The notes beneath the pieces were generated by a model. It saw nothing but the letters and a program-made list of their open reading frames with translations. It made no database searches and was not told the origin of the DNA. A program made the position numbers and the translations under genes. DNA of 64,000 bases from Setophaga petechia (taxonomy: Eukaryota > Chordata > Aves > Passeriformes > Parulidae): positions 8,777,714-8,841,713 of the forward strand of contig JANCRA010000033.1 in the NCBI GenBank assembly GCA_024362935.1, written 5' to 3'. Below are positions 25,501 through 37,500 of this stretch, in pieces (the first letter of the stretch is position 1; every line of letters starts with the position of its first letter).

Positions 25501-28500
25501 TGAGCTGACACCTTCATCTGTGTGCCTGAAATCTCTCTCTCCTGCTGTCCTAGATTGGCCTCTTTGATTTGGAGGTGAACTGCCTCACCAAGATCCTGTT
25601 TGGGGCTCTGGTGGTGGTGTCCCTGGTCATGGTGGCCCTTCAGCACTTCGCAGGCCGTTGGTACCTGCAGATCATCAGGTTCCTGCTGCTGTTCTCAAAC
25701 ATCATTCCCATCAGGTGAGGGCACAGCTGGGAGTGCTCCCAGCACAGCACTGCCTGCTCAGGCACCTGAGCTCTTACCTGCTCCTCACTGCACAGCTCAA
25801 CCAGGCCAGGAGTAGAAATGAAGTTAGAACATAAGAATTGCTTTGTAGTTTCTGCTGAATTTGTTCAATTTATTAACCCATTCACTGGCTCAGGTTGTGG
25901 ATTTGGCATTTAAACTCCCTTCTCACATTGTTTGGAATATCTGATTAGAACAGAGTAATAAATGGAAAAGGAGGGTGTTTTATAGAGAATATAGGGGAAT
26001 GCATTTAGAGGGCAATGAAGCTTTGATATTGGATTGTACTGTATTATTAAGTAGATTAGTAATTTACTTTGGGTACAGGACTGGGATTCATTTCGGTTCC
26101 ATTTTTTTTAATCTGCTCTCTGATATGCATCACTGTCCTTACTCTGTCCACGTTCCCCTCAAATCATATCTGCTCTTCTCATTCAATTTTGTCATCTGTT
26201 TTTGAATGACAGGGTAATTACATTGGCCACCAGAGCACTGGCTTTGAACAAATTCCTGAAACTCTGCTTTGGCACCTCGGGTTCACTGTGGAACTCATTG
26301 TCCTTTCATTGCGCTGTGGCAGTTCACAAGGATTTTTCCCAAAGCTTACCTGGTGATAATTTTTACTTTCCTTTTTCTCTTTCCTCCTGTGCAGTTTACG
26401 TGTGAATCTGGACATGGGGAAGATTGTGTACAGCTGGGTGATCCGCAGAGATTCCAAAATCCCTGGCACTGTGGTTCGCTCCAGCACCATCCCTGAGCAG
26501 CTGGGGAGGATTTCCTATTTGCTTACAGACAAAACAGGTACTGGTGCAGAAAATACAGCTTTGAGTCAAGGCATGCTGTTTGGATTCTGTTATGTTTTTG
26601 GCCAGGAAAAGATAATAATGTGAGATTTCTTTGGACTGGAAGAAATATGCATTTCCTATCACTTTGACAGTATGATTTAATCAGATTTTGAAAAAAAAGT
26701 TCTGCTTTTTTGTGTTCTGAATGTGCTGTAAGTGAGGTAGGACAGGAATATTATACTACTTGAAGGAATACTTAAAGCACACTATTACAACAACAACTGA
26801 GGGTAAAAATAAAATTAAAATCAACATTTTAGAGCTGATTTTCAAAGCCGGGTTAAGATAACATATATGTAGGCAGAAGCTGTCTGCTGCTGCCCTTACA
26901 CTTTTGAAGCTGAGCTTGAATTGAAGGCCTGAGCTGTAATGAAAAGCTTGGTCTGACATAAAATCCTGGTCTCACTCAAGTAGTTTCCAATTTTTTTGGT
27001 TCCAGTGGGACCAGAACTGTGCCTGCAGCTCCTGCTGGCATTGACTGTGGGGTGAATCTCAGTGTTATTTATACACCCCCAGTTCCCAGGAGAATGAGCC
27101 CTCAGGTCCGTTGATTTTGGGTTTTTTGCCAGCCCTGGCTGTGCTGGGAGTGGCGCAGTGATGGGTTCAGCTGCTGGCCCTCATTCAGGTTTCTGTGCTG
27201 GAGGGACAGGAGGTGTGCTGGGCAGGGGGTGTTGATCCCACCCCATGGTGCTGTTTTCCCAGGGACTCTCACCCAGAACGAGATGGTTTTCAAGAGGCTC
27301 CACCTGGGAACGGTGGCGTACGGCCTGGACTCCATGGACGAGGTGCAGAGCCACATATTCAGCATTTACACACAGGTACAACCAGCTGCATCCCCTGGCT
27401 CCCTCTGCCCAGAATTCCACATCACTGGGCCAGCAGGGAATTCATGTGGTAGGGATCTGCTTATGAGCTGCTTTTGGGAAAGCCTGAAGGTCACTGGATG
27501 CTTAATTCATAAATAATGTCGTGATTGCTCGTTATGTTCTGTGGGTTGTTTCACATCACGTGCAAGTGTGTCCTGCTGCTGAGGTCTGAGTCTAAAATAA
27601 CTTTTATTTAGATAGCCAGCTATCTCTTTTCTTTCTCCTTCCTAGCATTTAGTTATTCTCTTGTGTTGAGACACTTAAATGACAGAACAATATTTAAAAA
27701 AACCAAAAAACAACCCCCAGACTTCAGTGTTATTTGCCTTCATTTTATACAGAATCTCTAGAGAAAACTTGACTACTGATTAATTATTTGCCAAAGTGCC
27801 CAGTATTTGTCAGGAACCTTTGGGTGACTGACTAGTCCAGTGTGTGAGCAGTGACTGAGTGCACTTCAGCTGAGGGTTTGCTGTTGGATTTTGGCAGCAG
27901 TGCTGATGAGCAGTGATACTAATTTTGAAGATCTTATGGGTCCTAATCACTAGTGTGGAAAATAACATTTGGAATTACCCTGGTAATGGATATATGTCTC
28001 ATAAAACTTCCATGATTACCAAGTGAGATTCCTTATAATGAGAAGCATTTGCTGGCAATGATTCATTTTGAACTGTAGTTCTTATTCTTTGCTCTTATTT
28101 TTACCATGTTGTGGCCCTTTGACCTGGAAGTGAAACTTTTGTCCTCTTGACACTAAAGGTTAACAGAGCAGGAAACTGGATCACTGTGTGTCCCTTCTTC
28201 AACTGGGATAATTTAGTAATTGTGCAATTATCTGAAGACTCCCATACTGATACTAAAAATAGTATTAAAAAATAAATGAATGTAATTAAGATTTTCTAGC
28301 TCCGTACCAGTCATCTGTTTTGTGTTTTCACCAATTATATTCTCTTGTACATGAAACCCAAGTGACTCTAAATTTCCCAAACCACTGGTCTTTTGTGGAG
28401 TAAAAAAGTGGTTTTGCTGAGTCTTTTGAGGCTAGTGTGTCCCCTTTTGGTGGATTTGCAGCAAAGGGGCTTTTTCTTGGTGTACTGTCCCAAAACTTCA

Positions 28501-31500
28501 ATCTATTGGGGCCCTTCAGGAGCAGTGCATCAGGAGCTGAGCTGGACTGGGGTGTTCCCAGGGGACACTGGAGTGTTCCCAGGGGACAGTGAGTGGTCTG
28601 AGTGAGGGGTGGTATGGCAATGCTGCAAGGGCCCCGACAAAGGAGGAATGATGAGGAGGACTCCATCGATATCAGAAGGCTAATTAATTACTTTATTATA
28701 CTGTATTATTCTATGCATCTACTGAATCTGCCAAGCACTCAACTGTCCACACACTGCCCAGAATCTCATGACTGTCACCCAACAGTCCCAACAAACACAC
28801 ACCTGGCCTTGACAGGCCAAGGAAACAAAACACCATCACTTTGGGTAAACAATCTCCATGTTACATTCTACTTTGGCACAGCGAATGATAAGAATTGTGT
28901 TTCCTTTCTCTGAGATTCAGAGAATGTGAAACCCAAAAATATTCTTGGGAAGGATTGTGCCTTGCTTTTCTCTGGGAAGAGAAGTGTGGGGCTGCAGGGT
29001 GGGGAAAGTGTGCCTGGTCTGTGGGGACACGGGCCTGTGCCATCCATACAAATTGATCCCAAATGTCGTTTTTCCCCCACTAAGAGCGTGCCTGGTCTGC
29101 GGGGACATAGGCCTGTACAAACTGATCCCAAGTGTCACTTTTTCCCCTCAGTAGGAACGTGCCTGGTCTGTGGGGACACAGGCCTGCGCAGTTTGTACAA
29201 ACTGATCCCAAATGTCATTTCCCCCTCAGTAAGAGCGTGTTGTGTGTCCCCCAGCAGGCACAGGACCCCCCGGCCGTGAAGGGGCTGTCCCTGGCCACCA
29301 AGGTGCGGCGCAGCATGAGCAGCCGCGTGCACGAGGCCGTCAAGGCCATCGCGCTGTGCCACAACGTCACCCCCGTCTACGAGAGCAACGGCGTCACCGA
29401 CCAGGCCGAGGCCGAGCGCCACTACGAGGACTCCTGCAGGGTGTACCAGGCCTCCAGCCCCGACGAGGTCAGTCAGAGCAGCCCTGTGACCCTGCTGGCT
29501 GCAAAAACCCCGTGGTTCTCTGGGGGAGGGCTTGGGGTTAGTAGGCGATAATATTATAATGTGTTTGTTGGTCTGATAAGCTGGGAATAGGCCATAAGTG
29601 CCCTCTCAGTTGTTCTGCTCTCTGCCTGAAGCTCCAGACTGCTGTCTGGCTGTTCTGTCAGCCTCTGCATCACATAATTTTGTCCCTGTTTCTGCACCTT
29701 TTGTCCTGGGTGTATTTTTCATTTCAACTCTGAGAATCCCTTTGACTAGGCTAAGTAAATTATGAGCAATCTTATCTTGTCTGTGGGAGGACAGCTTGTG
29801 GAAGAGGGTTGGAAAGCTCCCTCAGCTCAGCTCTGCGAGGTGTGTGACCTTCCAGACCAGGGAAAAGCTGGGAATCACTGTAACCATGGCACATCCCACG
29901 TGCAGGTGGGCAGAGCCAGTGCCCAGGTTAATTCTGGGCAGGGGGTGAAGTGCACAGGTTTATTGGAGAGCAAAGCTGGGCCCTGCCATTCTCTGCCAGC
30001 TCCAATGCAGCCAGGGCTGTGCAGGTGGCATGGTGGGGAGAAGCTTTGGAGCTCTCCAGACACCCACTGGAGACTTACTGAGCATTTGGGAGATCAGGTT
30101 CAATACAGCACTTACAGTTTAAGTGCTGTTTGCCACCCCCTCCAAAATCTGGGAAATGTAATTATAGTGTTGTTTCCTTCTGTGACAAAGACAGGAGGAT
30201 TAAAATGTGGTTTCATATATTGGTTAGGCTTCTTGGATACACCTTTTAGTGCAGCAAAAGTAACACATTTTGCTTTCTATCAATATGTACAATTACATTT
30301 GCTCTGTGCTGGAGAGACACTGAAGTTTGAGATTTCTCCTGAGAATCCAACTGACTGTGAGATCAAATCACCCTTTTGACTGCATTCAAAGGGTTCTTCC
30401 ACGTATTGCTTCAGACAAGCCAGCTTTGCCTCTGATAACAAGCTTCCCACCTTTGCCATCACAAGAGAAGCTGACTTGCCTCATTGCTGGAGAAATGGAA
30501 TTCAATGCACTCGTTGGAAGCCCAGCTGAGTGAGGATTTTGGGGCTGTTGTGCTGCTGAAAGACTGGCACAGAGCTGGTTTGCACATTTACATACATTCA
30601 GAATATTCCCTATGGTGTTTTCCTCCCAAAGTAGGCAATTCATGTGTTTCATATATATTTTTATATATTCATTTTCTTCCGTGCATCATCCAAAGGCTGC
30701 ATTTCTGCAGTGCCCCCTGCATGGCTGGGCTGCAGTGAGGTGCCAGCAGTGCCTCCTCCCTGGGCAGGGTGTGGGTGTCCTGTCCCCTGTGGCTGGGGCA
30801 GGGTTGCTCTCCCCTGAAAAGGCAGTGTACAGAAAGCAGCTGCCTTTGCACTGAAACGAGTTCTGAATGGTTTCCAGATGCTCATTTTTGTGATCTGCAT
30901 CTAAGTTTTTTTTTTCTCCTAAAGCATTTACGGGCTATTTTTGCACAGGTTTCTGTTTATTTACGTATATACTCTGGTATATTGTGAAGTCAGTGATTTT
31001 TCTTTTACTTTTACTCTTTATACTGTTCTGTCTTTAAAATATTTACACAGCAATTTGTCTGAAATACCCAGGGGATATTGTTTATTTGTTTTACTATAGC
31101 ATGATAACTAATCCTTCCAAGATTATTGTTTAAATTCTTTTTTCCTTTCTTAAGTAGAGAATTACAGCAGGTTCAGAAATCAGATATGCTTTGCTGCACT
31201 GAGGAAATCTTGTCTGTAGGTCTTGGATATACAAATATTATTTAGCCATGCTCTGTATGTCATCCTAGATGGTACAAAATGCAGGAGCTACACAAGTGGA
31301 GCCCTTGAGAAGGGAGTAATGCTGTTAAATAACATTCCCTGTAGGGGAATGGCTTTGGACTCCTGTTAAAGCCAGCCTTTGAAATCCTATATCAATAAAA
31401 TATTGCCATGGCAGGGAAGGTCAGTTTATGAAATGAGTACAAAAACTTGTATTCTCTTTACTTTAACAGCAAGGGTAATTTCTACCAGTTGGCATAGGAT

Positions 31501-34500
31501 TCATTTCCTGTAACAGAAAGCAGGATTTCCTAAATTTGTTTCCTGTGCACGCTGCCATTTAGAAGTCTTGAAGTATCTTTATTCAGGTATCAGTTTCAGC
31601 CTTGGGGCTCTGCGAGCCAGTTGTCAGTTGTAGCCATACAGTAACTAACAGGGGAAATGAAATAGATATAATCTGATCAGAGATAAGAGGGCTGGGATTC
31701 CTGGGCAAACAGTCTTTAACCCTGACAAGGGCGGCAGCTGCCAGGACATGAAAGGGTGTGGGATCAATTGGTCTCTGCCTGCTGTCTGCCTGCCTAGGCA
31801 ACCCAGAGGGGACCCTGCAGAGCAGCTCATGGCACAGAAGGATCAATTTGTCTCTTTAGAATGAAATTTATTAGTCGATACTCACTTCAGTGGTGGCTTG
31901 GGTAATTTAATTGTCGGGGAGAGCAAGGTTGGAGGGTACTGTGCTGGGCTGCTGGGGCTGCTGTGCTTTGAAATGCTCAGATCTCTATCAGGCCTGGCCT
32001 GGCTGGAGCTGCAAATGCTGGCAGGGACTTCATTGATTTCCCTCATCAGTGAGCATGGGTTCCCTTTAAGGTGTTCGAGGGATTTCAAACCTGCTTTGAA
32101 TTCTCCTTCCTCTAAGCTGTGAATACTCTTTTGCATCTTGAATATTTCTCATCTTTCTGCTGTGGCTGAGAGCACCTTGAGTTTTACAGGGGGCAGAGCA
32201 AACCTGTTCTGTCTGACCTGGAGCTGGGATGTGCTCCCCATGCCAGCCCAGTGTTCAGACATGCCAGAAGAGCTGGCAGTGCTTCTGGTGCCAGGGGTGC
32301 TGGTGTCCCCTGGTGCCAGGGGGGCTGGTGTCCCCTGTGCCACCGTGCTGCTTCTCCGTTTGTCCCTCTGCACAAGGCTTTGCATCCAGAGCTGTATGGG
32401 ATGGCAGGGAAGGAGGTGTCTGTGCAGAGGAGATCTTTTCCAGGCCAGGCTGGAGCAGAGGTTTGTACCTCCAGGCATTTGGAGCTCACCAGCACAGGCT
32501 GAACAGCCAGGGCTGTTCACACACTGAGCACCACACAGCATCATGCTGGGAGTAATTCCCAATAATTATTTATTAACCAGAGTATTAGAAAGCCAAGCTC
32601 CATCTCTGCTCTGGGAGGCTGCTCTAGGAGGATTATCTAACTGCACACTTTAATGCACTGAGGATGGCTTGAAGAAACTTTTGAGAAAGATAAGCTTGAA
32701 AGAGCCTTTGATTTGTCATAATCTTTGGGAGTAAGCCTGAACAAACTTGTTAATATTAAGCCAAATATTGATTCAAATTGACTTAAAGGTCTTTCAAGGC
32801 AAAGCCAACTCAATTTTTTTTTTTTAATCTGACAATTTAAGACTACTTTATGAAATGAAAAGTTTGGTTTAGGGTTCTCTTTTAAGCTTTTGGATGAAAA
32901 GGAGCCAAGTTCACAAAAGCTTCTTCAGTTAGTCCCAAATGTATCAATTCATTAATAAAATCTCAACTCAGTGCAAATATTTACAGGTTCTGATTTTATT
33001 TGTATCTCTTGTATGGGACTTTTCCAAAATCAATTTCATTTCTAACTGAGGTATTTGTGGTCGCTTGAGGCAGTAGAGGCAGAACCTGAAAGGCAGAAGG
33101 GATAATTAACCTTCAAGTCGACAGCAACCATGTGCCCAGCACTCTTGTGCCTTTGAAAATGTCACTGTAAAACACTTCCAGTATTTCATGTCTGTTTAGG
33201 GAAAGTATCCCTTGATCCTTTCTGGGGGCCAGTGATAGATGGGCTCGTGTCAGCTGCTGCTCCATCTGTTACTGCCCAGACAGCTTCTGGAGCTAAATCT
33301 CAGCAAGCTCAGGCTGAGATGGATGTGTCAGCTGAGCTGGGCACTCTGGGGGAAGCAAAATAAAGGCTTTGGTCTTCTGTCATGGCTCTGGTTGCAATTG
33401 AGTGAAAGCTTGCAGAGAATTCAGTTTTGTAGGTCCTGAAATAGTAGAGGCTGCAATCAAAATGATGCCCATCTCAGTTCAGTTAAACTTTGAGCAGTCT
33501 GGGTTTTTTGGGGGTGTTTTTTTGTTTTTTAATATTTAGGGAGAAGGGTTCTCTGCTAAGAAGTGTCTGAGCCAGCCTTCAGCTGTCTTGCTGATCACTG
33601 CAAAATTGTTGAAATTTGTTGATGAGCTGTTGCTGCTGAACACACAGAGAATACCACAGAGCTCATTTTGTTTGGGTTTTTTAATATGAATTTTTAATGT
33701 GCTGCATTAGTGTCTCTGGCTTTGAAATTGTAAATCCGGGATGAATGTGTTGTTTTGAATTCTTAATTTCATAGACAGCAAGCTGGGAAATAGCTCTTTC
33801 CAAAAGTAAATGTTTGTAAAGGGGTTTCCCTGATGTGCCCATGGAGATTTTGGCGCCCTAGGGCTGGGTGGAGAATTTCAATGCCTGCCCCTTGCTGAGG
33901 GTTGTACTTTGGAATGAAATCATGGAATCATTTAGATTGGAAAAGTCCTCTCAGTGCATTGAGTCCAGCTATGCCCAGTGCCCACCTTGTCCCTGGCCCA
34001 GAGCACTGAGTGCCACCTCCAGGAATTCCTGGGACAGCTGCAGGAATGGGCACTCCAAACCTCCCTGGGCAGCCCCTGCCAAGGCCTGAGCACCCTTTCC
34101 ATGGGGAAATTCCTGGTGTCCAGTGGAACATGGCAGGTAAAGGCAGGAGGTGACCACGGACACATGGGCAGTGCCACAGCAGCATCAGACATGGGCTGGG
34201 CTGCCCAAAGCCTGGCAGGAAGGGAAAATTGGGAATTGAATCAGGGAAAAAGCCACTGGGAAAGCCATGGAGGAGCACCTGTGTTTGTCAGTGGATGTGT
34301 TTGATAGCACTGCTAATGACTGGTGAATTAATGACTGATGAATTAATGACTGGTGAATTCTCTGCAGCCACCTGCTAGCCCTCCCCTCGGGGGCTGTGGC
34401 AGAAGCCCTCACTGTGCCCTTCTCCTCTCAGGTGGCCCTGGTGCAGTGGACAGAGAGCGTGGGCCTGACCCTGGTGGGCAGAGACCAGTCCTCAGTGCAG

Positions 34501-37500
34501 CTGAGGAGCCCAGGGGGGCACATCCTCAACTTCACCATCCTGCAGATCTTCCCCTTCACCTACGAGAGCAAGCGCATGGGCATCATCGTGCGGGTAAGGG
34601 CTGCCAGGGCTGGGTACCTGGGGACAGCCACACCTGGGGCAGCCACACCTGGGGACAGCCACACCTGGGGCAGCCACACCTGGGGCAGCCACACCTGGGG
34701 ACAGCCACACCTGGGGCAGCCTGGGGGGCTCACCTGGGCTGGCCTCCTGCTCTGAGCTGTCACCAGAGCACAGTGGGACAGCCAGGCAGGGCTGGGCTGT
34801 CAGCAAGGCAATCCACTCCCTCCCTGGGCAGCACGAGGGGAGACCCTTGGAAGGCTCTGGAGTAGAACACGTGGCCAAGGGCAGGGATGGCAGGGCAAGG
34901 GAACTGAGAGGCTGAGCTGGTACAAGATAATCACTGTGCTAAACCTGGGAGTTCAGAGAGCCACTGAACAGACACTGAGTGCTCCCACAAACACCTGGTA
35001 CTGCAGGGGATACCTGCAGGAAGTGCAGCGTGTATGCAGTGCAGCAAGGGTAGATTCTTCAAATCAATTGCTTCTATAATGGAAATTATCTGGAGACTCC
35101 AGGCAATCTTTTTATGACCTAGAATAGGAATACTGTCAATAGAAGAGGGAGGACTAAAGAACCTCCCTCCCCACTACTTTTATTGCAAGTGCAAACTTTT
35201 GGTGAAATGCTATTTTATCAAAGGTATAAGAGTTGGACAAACAATCAAAGCCAGTGTGAGCTTCATTAAATTGTGGTTTTATGCTCAACAGAAGTGAATG
35301 CCCTGAAATTTTCTTATCATGAATGTAAGAGTGCTCTTTTTTTCTTTTCCCTTCTTTGATTTGAAGTTTATTCCTTTTAAATTACTTATTTTTTATCTTC
35401 TCTCCCACTAGGAATAAAAAGGTTTCTACTTTGTATTTCTCTGTTTAGATTTTGCCATTTGTATTTTAGGCAGAACCAGCAAAACTCCCACTTGTGGTCA
35501 GTGGGAGCAACATCAGGCTTAGATCCTGACTGTAAATACCTTTAAAGGAACATTGGTCCCTCTCTGTGAATTGTCTTTATTTTGTAGCCATTCAACTGCT
35601 CTAAGCCACTAAAATCAGCTCTGTGTGTGCCCGTGCAGAATTGGAGTCGAGTAGCAGACCTTGACTGCCTGGGTATTACTTTGCCACATTTCTGTGTATT
35701 CCAACATAGTATCTTCCATCAGGGTTTTAATTTCCATTTTTTTTTTAAGAAAAAAAAGCGTTTAAAAATAGATAGTTGTTAAGTAAAATTTGCTTTAATT
35801 AGACATTTTTTTTTGGTTGTGTAGGCACTCCATTTGGTTTAATCCACAGCTTGAAGGCTGTTCACCTTTTCAGTGGTTCTCCTAAACTGTGCAGCTTGTT
35901 TAAAAAACAGAAATAGGGAGAGAGAGAGCAGCATGAAGCATCCAGAAGAAAATAGCCCCAGGGAGGGAGATGAAGCAGCACCCAGCACTGCAGTGAGCAG
36001 AACCCAAAGGGAAACATTCCTGCTCACCTGCACAGCTATTGCCTGTCCTTATAAACTGCAATTTTCAGGCTCTTGAGAGAATGTGAGAATTTTGCCAGGC
36101 TTCCTGCCCACTCTGGGGACAGAGTGTGAGCAGTTCCTGTGTCCAGCCCAGCAGTGCTGGCCCTGCAGGCAGCTTCTCCCTGCACATCCTGTCTGCTGTG
36201 CCCCTAGAAATGATCTCCTTAACACAGCTTCTAGTAAATAAAGCAATAGTTAATAGAGAAAACAAGTGGCAGATGCTGCCTGCTTTGGGATATTTTTACA
36301 ATATCTGAGCGTTTCCTTGCACTCAACTGTCATTTCTGTACCTGATTATTTCAGTTCTAAGAAATCCTGTTCTACCCAAGCAGCCTCCCCACCATAGTGT
36401 GCACTGACTTATCTTCCTCTTTGAAGAAGGCCTGTTTGTTTGACCACAATATTTTCCATTCTTCGTTCGCTTTGTTTTTTTCCCCTTACCCATGTGGAAT
36501 GATCTTTGTTGTAGAGCAGAGATAGTGCTATTGTCATATCTGGAATTGAAAAGGAGCCTTTGAACTGTAGCCAGAGGCAGACCATGGTGGAAAAAGATGC
36601 TTCCCCAAAACAATGTAACTGGCAAATCTGTGTGCAGATTTATAGAGTGATCTTGCCATGATCTGAGAACGCACTAACCTCCTCCTGAACTCGGGCAGAG
36701 GAAATGACTAATGCAAGGAGATAGCTGATACAGTATTTATATTGGACAAAAAATCTAAACTGTCTTAAGCCAGCTCTGCAGCACGGGAAGTGCAGTCTTT
36801 ATTCAGCTTCCTACAGAGATGTTGTTAGACACTCTTTAATCAAATAATTTCATAGATAAACCTTTACCTTTGGCTACTGCCAGAAGTGGTGTGTTTTATT
36901 TAAACAAGTTCTGGTTGTTTTGGAAGAGTGACACCCATTTTCCTCTGGGGATGTGGGATGTGTATCACTCTGTGAGGGCTGGATGTTCCAGGACATTGAA
37001 AACCACACTTGAGCTCAATTATGAGCATCTTCCTTGTGAATATCTCTGTGAGCTTGGCAAAGACATTCAGCAAAAGAGCTTCATTATCCTTGGCTACTTC
37101 TTCATTTCCTCAGCAAAGACACTTTATTTCTTTGCAGTTTTAGTGTCCACATCAGGTGCTATGTTTTGCCAATTTTTCTTTTTTTTTTGCTATGGATTTA
37201 AACTCTGTTTTGCCAGTGCCACAGAACCTGGGGCTTTTAACCTACTCATGTGTGAGAACCTCCACCACTAATTTCTGTAAGGGTGGAACAGACTGACCCA
37301 AATATTAGGTGAGAGAATGAAGTGTCCACTTTGCTTTTCTTTCATTTTTCTTATTCCTAAAGTTCTTTGGTCCCTTCATTCACAGCTGTTTGTTTCAGAC
37401 CTTCCTGGGCTTTTTTGGTTTTACATTTTAAGTTTGTTTTCCTCCTATCCCTGGTGGCTGTCAAGGTTTACAGAGCAGTTTGTTCCTTACTCATAGTTTT

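Noticed and set aside
29762..30379. 205-residue open frame in intron 14
   Set aside because: Starts with ATG but shows no domain, repeat relation or splice pattern; compatible with chance.
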